Notes under the pieces: model-generated
The model's input: the letters and a program-made list of their open reading frames with translations, nothing else
The model's database searches: none
Told to the model about the DNA's origin: nothing
Assembly (NCBI RefSeq): GCF_024166365.1
Contig: NC_064826.1
Span: forward strand, 21,724,001 to 21,788,000
Source of the DNA: Elephas maximus indicus
Lineage: Eukaryota > Chordata > Mammalia > Proboscidea > Elephantidae
DNA length: 64,000 nt
Reading direction: 5' to 3'
Program-made: the position numbers and the translations under genes
Shown here: in pieces, positions 45,311 through 56,575 of the stretch
How positions within the stretch are numbered: position 1 is the first letter of the stretch
How the letters are laid out: each line of letters starts with the position of its first letter

Positions 45311-48300
45311 ATCTCTGAGGGGCCTCCTGGGGACAAAAGGCAGCACTGAGTAGTGGGAGAAGCTGTCACTGGGGAGATACTGTCCCTCATTGCCCTTTAA
45401 TTTGCTCTTTGCCTTTGCTCAAGCCAGGTACCATCTTTGTGTACAATGAGGTGGTTAGTTTGATTCAGTCACTGAGATCCTGCCTCTCGGGTGATATGCA
45501 GGTTCCTGGGTGGCCCAGGATGCAGCTGAAGAGTAGGAATACTGGGATTACCAACTGCCTTGGGTCACCCACAGAGCTAGAGTGAGTGCCCAAGGCTCCT
45601 GCACCTGGGGAGGCTGTAAGTGCTAGTGGATAGACAACAGGGATGAAAACAGCTCCTTGGCTAAACCATCCCACCATTCCACAGTACAGGGGTCTAACCC
45701 AACAGTTCCTGACCCCATTCACCTTCCAAGCTCCAGTCACCCTGATCCCTGTCCCACCACCACTGCCCTTGACCCTAGTACCCAGAGGCCTGTGCCCACA
45801 CCATGCCCAGCCCTGGTGGCCAGAAGACAAGAGGCAGGGGCAGAGCTCAACTCAGCTTCTGCCTCCAGACAGACTGCAGGCTCTTGGCCTCACTCCTTGA
45901 GGGACCACCTACACACACAGGAATAGTGGGCCTGACCTTTCGGACTTCCCCGTGAAAGGGCCTCTCTAATCAAAGGCACTCTGGGGACATCCACAGATGA
46001 TGCTAATCCTGAGGCCTCAGTTTCCTGGGTCTCTCTGGCTGGAAGCCCCTAGCAAGTGTCTATTCAGCCAGTCATTTCCACCGATGCTCTGGGCTCCCAA
46101 CCCTTGGGGATCCTCGCAGCTCCGAGGATCAGTGGAACTCTGGCTGCTCCGAAAGACTGTCAGCATGACCTCACAGGAGCTGGAGCTGTGCCTGTCACCT
46201 CCCCGCAGCGGCCTCCTGGCCCAGAGAGGCTGGCCCCCTCACCCCCCAAGCAGCATAACCCTCCCAACCTCAAGCTGCCAACATACCTTCCTCTCTCCTC
46301 TGCCCCCCGCCACCCTCTTCCTCCTTGCTCCCTCCCTTCCCAATCCCAGACCCTCCTGTGCTGGTCGCCCCTCAGTCTAGAGAGCCTGGGAGCCTTTTGG
46401 TGCTCCACTGTGAAGCACACTCAGCTTTCCGTGGCTGTGGGGGGAGGTGGCTCCTCAGCCTTGTTGATGAACTGGGAAGAGACTGACAGGGTGAGAGCAG
46501 AAACCGCTAATGACTCTTCAAGTAAGAGTGCCTTAGGCGACACCATTAGGCCTCCTCCTCAGGGAGAGGGGGTGGAGCTTCCTTTCTGGCAGGCTCAGGT
46601 TGGGGAGGAGGCAAACAAGGGCCTGGGGATGGCCTTAGCCCCTTGCTCCCACCAGGAGGGCAGCAACAGGCGCTCCATGCCCAGGCCCACAGCTCACTGA
46701 GGGGAGGCAAGAAGCAGTGAGGTGTACACTGGTACCTGCACTGAGAGAGCAAGAGAAGCCAGGCCTCTCCACACAAGGAGCCTGGCGCCTGAGGTGGCCA
46801 AGAGGCAATCACAGAGTAGAGAGGGAATGCTGCCCCTCCGATAAAGGCACTCGCCTCCAGTGGACGCACCTGGCCATTGTGAACAGTGGAGTCATGATGG
46901 AAGCCGGTTCCCTAGTCCGGCCAGGGGGCTTCTTGGTGGGAAAGAGTCACGCTGCCTGTGCTCCCATCCTGACCACACTGATTTATGTTGCCCCACTGCA
47001 GAACCAGGGTGGGGAAGAGACACACTCGTTGGTGAGACAATGGCCCAGCCACTTCCCTACAGCCCCCAAATCCTCTCACAGCCCAGAGCCCCGACAAGAA
47101 TCCCCATAGCTGATGCCGCTCCTCCTGGCCTCTGGGGACACAATGAGGACAGCCCAAAGACCCCTTCCAGGAGGAACAGTAAATACGCACAGACAACAGC
47201 GTTGGTGCCTTACTGCTTGACCCCAGGCTCTGGAAGACGGAGAACCCCCACAGCCAATATGCTGGGGAGAGGACAGGGGTCCTGACCTGTAATTCTCTGA
47301 GCCTTTTGGGGAGAACAGCCTGAGTCTGTTTTAAACAGCCAACCTGGGGATGCTGGGGGGCTCACCATGAGGGGTCTGCTCTGCTCTCAGATCAGATCCA
47401 GGGGGCTGAGGGAAGAGGCTCACCTGGCAACTCTCTCACTTACGGCCAGCTTGTGGCCAGTCTGGGGAAGGGCCTCCATCCTGCTTCAAGGCTGGGGCCA
47501 CGATGGGGATCCATCCTGGGTAGAGTCCCTCGATAGCCCCTGCTACAGATTAGGGTGGGCAATGGGTAGGGGACACACCTCTCCCCGGTCTCATTGGCTC
47601 TGGGCTGCTCTGGTCTCAAGCTCCCGCCTCAAGCTCCCGCCTCATTCAGGAAACCAGCCCGCCAGGCAGGCTGTCTCTCCTCTGTCCTCTCCCTGCCCGG
47701 CCCTCCCTCTCTCCTGCCTTTCCTCCCCGGGGAGCACCAGGTCCTCCCTGGCTGGAGGTGGGAGTATGCTCTGGGGGTCCACTGGCTGGAAACTTTTCTC
47801 TCTAAATCGGATTTAATGTTGAGGCTTCTGGGGGCGTGGCTGGCCAGGGTGGTGCACGCCTTCAAGCCCGCAGCAGGGAAGGCAAGCTCAATAAAACCCA
47901 ATCAATGGCCAATCCAGCCTGTTCAGGGCCCGCTGTGCCACGGGAGGAGTGGGGCAGCCCAGGCGCCTGCCATCTGTGGCTGGCCTCAGTCCTCAGATCG
48001 GCCTGTATCCCTGAAGGGAGCACAGAGGGAGCTCACCCTTCTGCAGAGAGGAGATCCCCGCAGCCTCTTTACCCAGTACTCCACAGGGTGTAGGGGAAAT
48101 ACCATGGCTGGGAGACCAGTACCGCCAGCCCCCCCCGAAAGGCACGTGCATGCACCGTCACTCCGCACTCTCCTCCCACAAAATCTCCCGGTGTCACCTC
48201 CCCTTGGACATCATACACCCTGACCCCACCATGTTCTCTTAACCCGGATGTGCCTGTCACTCCACGGTTAAGGCAGCCCTCCCAGGGTCACAAGTAGGGA

Positions 48301-48756
48301 GGCTGAGGACACTCGGGACTTGCCCAGCTGGCCACTAAATTCTCTCAACCATCTAGGCAGCTCTGTTCACAGTGCTCCTGGGAACTAGCCCCAAGAGGAA
48401 GTGGAAGATGAAGGCCACTGAAGCTCCCCACTGGGGGGAAGCCCTCCCACCTCCCTTGAAAAGGGCAGGGGTTTGCAGGAGAGGTGCCCAGGGGGCAGGA
48501 GGCCCCACACTGAGACTTGTGCCTGGAATGGGACCAGGCAGGCGGCGTGGGTAATGATCACTGGTCGTGATTTTGAGGCACCAGCAAATGGGCTCTTTGG
48601 GACAAATCAACTGGACTGCAAATAAACGGCCCTACCCTCCATCTCAGGTCCCCTTGGGGTCTCTGCTCTCTGAGGGAGGAGGACTACCCAGAACTGAAAA
48701 GATGGCTTCTAGGCTCATTTGTTGAGCAGCCAGGGCCCGGGGTGGGAGTGGGAGGC

Positions 48757-48784
48757 GGGGGGGGGGGGGGGGGGGGCGGGGGGG
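48757..48784 (+). repeat. G20-C-G7 homopurine run
   Basis: An uninterrupted run of 20 G (48757-48776), then C, then 7 G. It lies on the SND1 template strand and gives a C-run in the sense strand and pre-mRNA. It has G-quadruplex potential and is prone to sequencing error, so its length may be inexact. Confidence 0.9.
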
Positions 48785-50111
48785 CGGCACCAAGATGCCT
48801 TCAGAACCTGGGCTTTCAAGCTGGTGCTTGCCACTCTAAGCCCATTGCTAACTCTTCTGGAAGGTCCAGGCCTGTGCACGCCAGGCCTGGGCACCATCTC
48901 TCCTGTCCCCCTGAAGCAGACAGGGGGCCCAGAGGCTGTCTTCTTGGATGCTGCTACAGACAGGAAACCCAAGGGGAAGCTGTACAGCCCCTTCCTGTAG
49001 GAGCTGAGGCGCTTCCCCTGCTGCTCCAGGAAGGCAGGCTTTGCCGTGAGCAGGAGCAGAGTAAGAAAAAGGCTTCTGAGGATTTGTGCTGGCTGCTCCT
49101 CAAGGCAGGGACACTCCCTCCCCCCCCCGAGTCCCCCCACCACCAAAGGGTTGGTGGCCTGTGCTAATTTCCAGGGATGGGAAGGGAAGATACCGAGAGA
49201 GCCAAGAGGGCAAGTGGAGTATAAGTGGGAGCAGAGAGGCCCAGAGGGAGGCAGTGAAGTTCTCTAGCCCGGAAGCCCCCCACTCATTTTGGCAGGTGTC
49301 TGGGCCTCGGCTTGCGGAGGCAAGTTGCGAGCCAGATGGCTGCCCCATGGGGAAGGAAATGTTTATTCCTGGAACAAATTTACGGCTCCACACGGCTGTC
49401 CCACGAAATCCTCCTCAAGCTCCGAAGAGCCATGACAAATTGGTGGCCGGCTGATTTATCCCTGTCATCGGGGCTGGACCCTAAGTCAGTGGCGACAGGC
49501 TGAGGGTTGGGGTGCTCAGGCTGCCTCCCACCACCAAGCCACTGGGTTCCTTAATTGTGCATTTGTTTCCAAAAGCTGCTTTCCGACCCACCCCCTTGTC
49601 TCCTCAGTGCAGCGTCTGCAGAGGCTGATGGGCAGTAAATCTGCTGTGCTAACAGCTTTATTCGTCTCCTGGGGCAGCTTCCAGAACAGGCTTCCCTGTA
49701 GGGCCATGTGAGGGAAATTCAGACCTTCCAGTCCTGAGGCCCCGAGGGAAGAGTCTGGCTGGGGAGGAGAGACTCCCCAGTACTCTCCCACTAGGGGCTC
49801 CCCTGTAGCTCCTTACTGCTCCAATGTCACCTTCTAGGTCCACCTGAGCAGGCCTGACAGTGGTGCTTAGCCGCTCTGGGGAGAAATGGAGCTGCAGCCC
49901 ACCTCAGCTCTGCAAGAGACTACGACGGAGGGGCCTAACCGGGCAGCCCCTCCCTCCAGCGTGTGCATCTCCTGGTCTGGGGTCTGAGACTACCACCACC
50001 TCAGCCACTCAGTGGGGAGACCACAGCAAGGTTAGTGTGAAGTAGGGTGAAGGCCTGAGCTGGGGGACTGGCACCCATGTCCCCCTGCACCAGGCCAGCT
50101 TCCACCCGCAC

Positions 50112-50300
50112 CTTCTCCTTCTTCTGCTTGGCGGCCTCCTCGGCGGATAGCAGGGACTTGTAGTAGGAGCTGCGTTCGGCGGTGAAGTGGACCTTGGAGA
50201 GTGCGTGCTCCACCAGCAAGACAGACAGGTTCGCTCCCTCGATATGCAGCCAGCCGATGAAGTTGCCAGCCTTGTCCATGCTCTCCACCTCCACCTCCAC
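50112..50300 (-). CDS. SND1: SND1 exon, residues 594-656
   Basis: A 189-base exon (63 codons), acceptor 'ctctgttccccag', donor 'gtgcgggt' (weaker than consensus), phase 0 at both ends. It encodes [20 protein letters not shown], then [20 protein letters not shown] and [20 protein letters not shown] before KEK. This is the back half of nuclease-like repeat 4, with the GWLH strand and the helix typical of the fold. One change from human as recalled: Glu for Asp in IEGANL. It is the most 5' exon I can find; the exon that should end in LVLQRE is not in the window. Confidence 0.97.
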
Positions 50301-51224
50301 CTGGGGAACAGAGAGAGGGGTGTCAGCCTCCAGGGGGCTGGGCATGCAGGGAGGAGAGCAGCTCCAAGGCCCGGAAGGCTTCCATGAGGGCCCTGGGCAG
50401 CCCCAACCACCCTCACTCCATGCGACAGCAGCAGCTGGAACCAGGAGAGGGAAGGGACGCCTGACGTAGAACAGTGGGTGTTCGTGGGAGCCCTACACTG
50501 CCAGCCCCTCTCAGGACCCTTCGCTTCAGGTCTGGAAGTTGGGTCTAAGCTTTTTAGCCTCTCACATTCCAGAACCACTCTGAATAGATTTGTCAATGAC
50601 TTTGAGACTCCCCTCCCCTTACAGATCCCCTTCTCTCTCTTTTAACAGAGATCTTCTGGGGTAAACTCTGACTCTCCTCAGTGTTGGCGAGGGAGCCCAT
50701 GTTGGCTGTGTGCCCATGCATGTGTGTGGCTGGGGTCGGCAGGGAGGTAGGAGCAGTGCTAGCTCCCCCAGCTCTGTGCTAGGAAGACAGGGGGCCCTGA
50801 GGGAGCCAGGCAATCTCGGGGGAGAGGTGCCTGTGTTCCCGCCCGAAGAGCTGAACGAATTAATATTTAACGAAGGTAACGCAAGAGGCTGCCCTGAACG
50901 CCAGGCAGGAACTGCACCCACACGGTGGGGCAGGTATGGGTGACCCAGCAGAAGGCTGATTTGGAGAATGAGCAACTGGAAGGAGGTGGTCACTTCCATA
51001 AGCCTGGACTGTGGGCCAGGTCAGTGGGCTAAACCCAGGAGCCCTCAGGAATCCCCACAGGGCTCCGCGGCTCCTTGGGGGGCCATCTCCATGATGGGCT
51101 TCCTCCCAGACCTCGGACCCCAGCCCTGACTGCTGACTGCTCCCCTGAGAGGAAAACCACACTGATGTGCCCTGGCGGTGGCCTATCAGCTCCCACCTCC
51201 CCTGCGTTCCCACGAAGGCAATGG
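50301..51224 (-). other. SND1: SND1 large intron, first part
   Basis: Unique sequence upstream of the 50300 exon. A repeat-free AT-rich word cluster lies at about 50852-50882 ('gaacgaattaatatttaacg'). No exon or RNA is supported. Confidence 0.4.
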
Positions 51225-51400
51225 CCCATGATAAATTTTTTCTTTAATTCTCTCCTGGCCTCTCTCTTCCCCTGCTAAAGGGGACTATAAATGCCTTTGC
51301 TGCCAAATGTAAAAACTTGTATTAATTTAAATGGCTTCAAGCTCGATTAAGCAATAAAATGAATGTCTAAATACCTGGGAATTTGATAGAGGCTTGGCTG
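51225..51400. promoter_or_regulatory. Candidate conserved intronic element, AT-rich
   Basis: A repeat-free AT-rich island: 'gataaattttttctttaatt', 'gactataaatgcctttgc', 'cttgtattaatttaaatgg' and 'gctcgattaagcaataaaat'. The abrupt change from GC-rich flanks suggests selection. Function is inferred. In human the neuronal gene LRRC4 sits deeper in this part of SND1, so it would be one possible target. Confidence 0.4.
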
Positions 51401-51734
51401 GAGGCAATAGCAGCGGCCAGTGCAAGGTGCTAGGGAGGTGGTGTGGTGGTGAGCAGCCCACCCGCCTGGCAGAGCTGATTTGGCAGGGTGATGTCAGGGG
51501 ACAGGACTCTCCAGGAGTGGACAGAGGTGTTTGGGTGTGCAGGGCGAAAAAGGGGGCCAGGGCCAGGGCAGCAGGCCTCTGGTTTTCCCCACCCCCAGCA
51601 CCCTCTTCCTACTTGAGGCCCACAGTTAACCCTTCGAGTGGAGGTGCAAGTTCAACAATCACTGAAGTTTGAGGGCGGTACGTGGTACAGAAGGGATACA
51701 CAGAGTCTGCCAGAGCTAGAAAAATGATTATAGA

Positions 51735-51842
51735 TCCAGCTCAGCTTATTTTGTAGATGAGGAAACTGAGGCACAGAGAAAGGAAGTAGAGTCAGTAAGG
51801 GGCAGAGGTGAGAACAGAATCCAGGTTTGCCAATTTGCTGCT
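51735..51842 (-). repeat. MIR SINE fragment, antisense
   Basis: 'tagatgaggaaactgaggca' then 'aacagaatccaggtttgcc', an antisense MIR that ends where an AfroSINE begins. Confidence 0.8.
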
Positions 51843-52075
51843 ACAGGAGTCCCTGGGTGGCACAAGCAGTTAACACGCTGGGCTGCTAATGGAGGTTTGA
51901 GTCCGCCCACAGGCACCTTGGAAGAAAGGCCTGGTAATCTACTTCTGAGTCAAAAATTGACTCAACAGCAACTAACAACAACAGCAGTAACAAAACGGAA
52001 AGAAGCACAGTTCTACTCTGACACACATGGGGTCACCATGAGTCAGAATCGATTTGCTGGCTGGTACCTGGCTCA
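51843..52075 (+). mobile_element. AfroSINE (longer subtype), sense
   Basis: 'aggagtccctgggtggcaca' head, 'agaaaggcctggtaatctac' middle and 'gtcaccatgagtcagaatcg' tail. The middle contains an extra (AAC)-rich stretch at 51960-51993 that looks like an internal partial tail ('ctcaacagcaactaacaaca'), so the copy may be a fusion of two. Confidence 0.85.
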
Positions 52076-53560
52076 GTTTTGGTTTGCCTTCTCTACACTG
52101 CCTCCTAGCAGAGAGGCAGAGAACACCCTTCCCTCACCCCGCCCCCTTTTCCACAGCTTTGTGTTTCCCCCTGGGTCCTTCCTTCCCTCAGACATACCTC
52201 TGACCTCCCACTGGGCTAATGCCAGCTCCTCCAAGATCTGGGACCTGGGACCCGGGACCCAGTGGCTCAGTGGTAGAACCTGGTCCAAGTGTTGGGACGC
52301 TGGGTTCTTGCTGACCCTCTGCTGGTTTGGGCCTACTCAACCCACCACCAGCTACTGTGGGGCAGAAGCAGGGGGAACCAGCATCTAGTACCTGTAGATG
52401 ATCACATGTTCCCCTTTCTCTAAGTCTGGCAACTAACTTACTAGAAGGCCTACCTCTGTGGGGCAGGTGGGCAAAATGGTGCTCAGGGAGCAACACCTTT
52501 GATAAGGTAGGTGCTCAGACAGCTCAACAGCTGGGGAGGTGACTACATCCACCAAGGAGAGTGATGGACCCCCAAAGGACCTTTGGCCACCTTCAAATGC
52601 CCAGGGCCTGGGGCCAAGGGGAAGCTCAGCCACTGAAGGTCTGGGCGGTCCTCCAGTGGGAGGGCAAGGCTGTCTGGTTGTGGAGGTGGGACAAAGCAGG
52701 GTATGGGCAGTGATACACAGGAAGAGCACCTCTTATTTCTCTTCATGTGCCAAGCTCTCTCAAACACACTCAGGGCCCAAAGGAATCCTGGGAGGCAGAG
52801 AGAAGCCTCCTGCCTTGTCTGGGGCTCACAAGATGATAGGCTGAGTGTGTGAGTGCTGAGGCTGGCTCCCACCACCAAACTGCTGGGTCCCTTGTGCTTG
52901 GTGGCTAACAAGATGCTTCCTATTCCCCAGGTGAAAGCCAATGAATCTGGTACAGTCCCCGGGCCCCATCTAGCTCCTGCTCCCTGACCTCGTCTGCCAC
53001 AGGGTCAGCAGCCAGTGTCCTGTCCCTAAAACTGAGGGTGACTGTCCTACTTGGGCACAAGGCCTCCCCCTGGTGGTGTGGGGTGGGCCAGTGTGACTGT
53101 GGCATGGGGCTTATGGGCAACCTCGTCGCTCTTCTTGGCACTGGATTGCTGGGATTGATGCATGAAGCCTCAGCGATAGTTGCAGAGGCACCCAGGCAGG
53201 TAAGCTCCTCTCTTCTCCCGTGCGAGCCCCACTCTCAGGCCTCACTCCACATGGTGAGCCCTAAGTTCACACCTCACCCTGAGGCCAGAATGAAGAAGCT
53301 CGCCTTTCTTGAGAGCTCACGTTAAAGACAAGGGGCCAGCAGCCACATCTAGGAGCAATGCTGCCAGGAGCAGCCGAGGCCTCTCAGGCAGAGGAAGGCT
53401 GGCTTCACACTTACCCAGTCTCTCCCGCCTGCAACTGATACGCTAACTTGGGCTTGACAAATCCCTGGGCCCAGCCAGCCACAGAGTAAAAAAATCTTTG
53501 GCCTTGGACGCTGTGCTGCCGCAGAATTCATCTCGGGTTATAGAGGGAGATAAAGCTGTC
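52076..53560 (-). other. SND1: SND1 large intron, unique sequence
   Basis: No repeat, exon or RNA recognised in this GC-rich stretch. Confidence 0.35.
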
Positions 53561-55020
53561 CCCCGTGGGCCTCTGCTTCCCCTTTTATTACAGCTGCCAT
53601 TGCTACAGTAATTTCTCAATCAAATCAAGGCACTCAGGGGAAGGTGAGCGGGGCTTAGTGGGAGGCTGGGGCCTGGCTACTGCTCCTGCGTCCCCAGCTC
53701 ACCCCTGTGCTGTGGCTACCTGCTGGACACACCTCAGCCTAGGTGAGTACACGGAAATGAAGTGGAAGTCAAAGTCTGAACACTTCTCAGCTCTGGGAGT
53801 TATGGGAAGACACGCAGAGGGTCAAGCAGGGAGCACCCAGGTTTGAGGGTGTTCATCCTCCATTGCCACCAATGGCCTCAACTGAGTACCTATTGAGTGA
53901 GGGCTTCGTGATGGATAAGCCTGGAATGTCCAGGAGCTTACGATATGGAAGGGGAGTGACATACATATGTAATCGCCAGGATACAAGGCAAAGATCATCA
54001 GTTAGCTAAGAATATGTTTTCCCTAAAATTGGTCTAATAAAACCAACTCTGTTCTTTTTTACATTGACTGTGAGGAATCTGTGGATTAACTATGCTCTTA
54101 CATGGGTCCAGGTTGGTTCAAGCTCTATTTTTCCATTTGACTTTAAAATAAAATTTCTCTGATATTTCTCCTCAATTCCTAATATTTCCCATGAGGTGCC
54201 TCAATCTGAAGATAGGAGCTGGGGAGGGAAGCTCATTCCTGTCAAGTACACAAGAGGTGTCTCTTTGACCCACTGGTTTCTGCCAGCACCCAATGAGGTA
54301 CCACACATGGGGTATTGTGTAAACCGTGACATGCTCTATATACAATATTGCTGCTTGTCTCTTCTGCAGCCTGGAGTGTTTCAGGAAGAGACCTGGACTC
54401 AATGGCTTCCCTAGGAGGTCTCTGACAATGGCATGTGGCACGAGGGAGTTCAGGCCTTGGGTGAAGGCCAGGGGCTGCCGGCTGGCTGGGAGTGGGCTTC
54501 ACATGTGGCTGGGCACCTGTGTGTGTGCATGTGGGCTGAGAGGGCCCTCAGGGTACCACAGAGGATGAGTGTGCATGTACATGGTGGCACCAGCAATGCA
54601 CAGATGGTGGCTCTTTTCCTCATCCTCCCTGCTGAAGCTGAGACCTAGAAAGACATAGCTCTGGGGAAGGGCAAAACCTCCTGAGAGACTAGAAGGTGGC
54701 TGGTGGAGCCACACCCAGAAAGCTGCTTGGTGATAACTGATTCAGACAGAGGTGGGTGGTCAACTGCCCCTTGGGCACTGAAGGATACAGCAGTGTGGCC
54801 TCACTGTGGCCCTGCTGGTTTGGGGGTCCACTGCTCTTGATGCTGGTAGTCTGTGTGCAGATTTTGTGACAAGTCCTTGCGAGCTTCAGCACCACCTCCT
54901 GTGTGAAAGCTCCCCTGGCCCCCAGCCTACAGTGGACCACCTTGTGAATGCCTATGGGCCCACCCACCCCTGGGCATTCTGGGCATTATAGGGGACAGTA
55001 TCTGCACAATGAAGTCTTTG
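53561..55020 (-). other. SND1: SND1 large intron, mostly unique
   Basis: A short AT-rich patch at about 53575-53635 ('ttttattacagctgccattg', 'agtaatttctcaatcaaatc') could be conserved. An old repeat-like segment lies near 53880-54000. No gene is supported. Confidence 0.35.
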
Positions 55021-55540
55021 AATAGTACAGTTAACACACTCAGCTGCTGAGAGGCTGGTGGTTTGAGTCTACCCAGAGGTATCTCGGAAAAAAAGCCTGG
55101 TGACCTACTTCTAAAAAGTCACGGCCTTGAAAATCCTATGGATCAGACTTATTGGTCTGAAGAGACTAAGAGAGTATGGCCCTTGGACACCCTTTTAACT
55201 CAGTACTGAAGTTCACCCTTCAGCCAAAGATTAGACAGGCCCATAAAACAAAACAAGACTAAATGGACACACTGGCCCAGGGGCAAGGATGAGAACGCAG
55301 GAAGGGGCAGGAAAGCTGGCAATGGGGAACCCAAGATCGAGAAGGGAAGAGTGTTGACACATCATGGGGTTGGCAACCAATGTCACAAAACAATACATAT
55401 TGTTTAATGAGAAACTAATTTGCTCTGTAAACCTTCATCTAAAGCACAATTAAAAAAAAAAAAAAACAAACCCTATGGAGCACAGTTCTACTCTGAAGTA
55501 CGTGGGGTCACCATGAGTTAGAATTGACCCAATTGCAACT
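55021..55540 (+). mobile_element. AfroSINE split by an L1 tail
   Basis: The head and middle (55021-55142: 'agttaacacactcagctgct', 'cctggtgacctacttctaa') and the tail (55469-55540: 'cacagttctactctgaagta', 'ccatgagttagaattgaccc') are separated by 326 bases of L1. Confidence 0.85.
55143..55468 (+). mobile_element. L1 3' end fragment inside an AfroSINE
   Basis: Sense L1 3' end: 'aattcgc'-poor unique part, then 'gtttaatgagaaactaattt', 'gctctgtaaaccttcatct' and 'aaagcacaattaaaa', ending in an A14 run. It is the plus-strand counterpart of the antisense 3' end at 18140-18190. A target-site duplication AATCCTATGGA (55132-55142) / AACCCTATGGA (55469-55479) flanks it, both halves being SINE sequence. 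Confidence 0.85.
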
Positions 55541-55599
55541 TTTTTTTTTTAAATACTGCAGAGAGTAAGAGCGCTGCGCTGCCTGAGTTTCTCTACCTA

Positions 55600-55785
55600 C
55601 CACCGATGTGAACTTTGGTGAGTCACCTAAATTCTTTGTGCCTCTGTTTACTGTTCTGTAAAACTGGGGTTGAAGGAGTATCCACCTCATAGGATTTGTC
55701 ACGACGACTAAGCGAGCTAATGTAAGTATGTTAAGTACTCAGAAGAGTGCACATAAATGCTTTATCATCATCATCAATTATTTAC
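55600..55785 (+). repeat. MIR SINE, sense
   Basis: 'ggtgagtcacctaaattct', 'gtgcctctgtttactgttct' and 'caggatttgtc'-like 'cataggatttgtcacgacga', then 'agtgcacataaatgctttat'. Ordered as in a sense MIR. Confidence 0.8.
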
Positions 55786-55867
55786 TTCCTAGTAGGAGCA
55801 GTTATTTCATTTTCAAATATCTTCATTTTCCAACTAGACTGTAAACTCCATGACTGGGTCACGACAT

Positions 55868-56015
55868 GGCAGTAAAGAACATGGATTGTGGAGTCTGACA
55901 GACTTGGGTTCAAATCCTGGCTCTAGGATTTGATCTCTCCCAGCCTGTTTCCTCGACTGTGAAATGAGGAGACCAATCCTTATCCTGAAGCGTTCTTCAT
56001 ATTAAACGAGGCAAT
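55868..56015 (+). repeat. MIR SINE, sense
   Basis: A second sense MIR right after the first: 'gtggagtctgacagacttgg', 'gttcaaatcctggctctagg' and 'tttcctcgactgtgaaatga'. Confidence 0.85.
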
Positions 56016-56464
56016 GCAGGAGTGCTTCCTCTTCCCTTTAACAAATGACAGTGGACTTGCTGGCCTGGTCCTGCATCCCCAGGATAGTACACCCAGCAGC
56101 AGTCCTGCTCAGCCAGGCTGTATACTAGAATCTTCTTATCCTTGTTTAATAATTCCTGCCATCACCTCCACCCCCTGAAAGCTTTGGGCTTCTTACACCC
56201 TGGGGTCTTCACACTGAATGCAGGAGTGGGAGATGGGGCAAGTGGGAGTTGCCTGGAAGAGCTAATGTGTGACGGTCCCCACCTCCACCCAAATATAGAC
56301 AGGTGCCTTTCTGCTGATTGGGGAGGAAGTGGAGAGGGTGTCTTTGTCCACCACAGTGCCAGAGTAAGGGGGTAGGCCACCCAGTCAGCCTCACACAGGA
56401 CCTGCCTGTCTGTGGCCGGGGCAGCCAGCGGGCTCTGTTGCCTCACAGTAGGACACGTCCTCCT
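56016..56464 (-). other. SND1: SND1 large intron, unique sequence
   Basis: No repeat, exon or RNA recognised. Confidence 0.35.
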
Positions 56465-56575
56465 GCTCCCAACCGCATTAATGTGCCACTAATGAAATTG
56501 TTCTGGCTTATTTACCAAATTAATACAAACAGAACAAGCTGTTAATCTGCATGTCTCCTAATTGCCAAGGAAGAG
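56465..56575. promoter_or_regulatory. Candidate conserved intronic element, TAAT-rich
   Basis: A repeat-free island with 'ccgcattaatgtgccactaa', 'gaaattgttctggcttattt', 'ccaaattaatacaaacag' and 'ctgttaatctgc' then 'tcctaattgcc'. It has at least five TAAT/ATTA cores in about 110 bases in a GC-rich setting. Enhancer function is inferred. Confidence 0.4.

Larger units (their letters stand above)
44262..50111 (-). other. SND1: SND1 intron with MIR, RTE tail and G-run
   Basis: About 5.85 kb. It holds an antisense MIR split by an RTE tail (44900-45310), a G20 run at 48757, two small tandem duplications (11 bp near 44710 and 14 bp near 47625) and otherwise unique GC-rich DNA. An AT-richer patch near 49360-49470 ('gtttattcctggaacaaa') may be conserved. 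Long open frames here are chance products of GC content. Confidence 0.5.

Noticed and set aside
46056..46700. 214-residue plus-strand open frame in an SND1 intron
   Set aside because: Proline/serine-rich, overlaps other frames of similar quality, and has no recognisable domain. Chance open frame in GC-rich sequence.
47594..48223. 209-residue plus-strand open frame
   Set aside because: Low-complexity, repetitive (it spans a 14-bp tandem duplication) and without family features.
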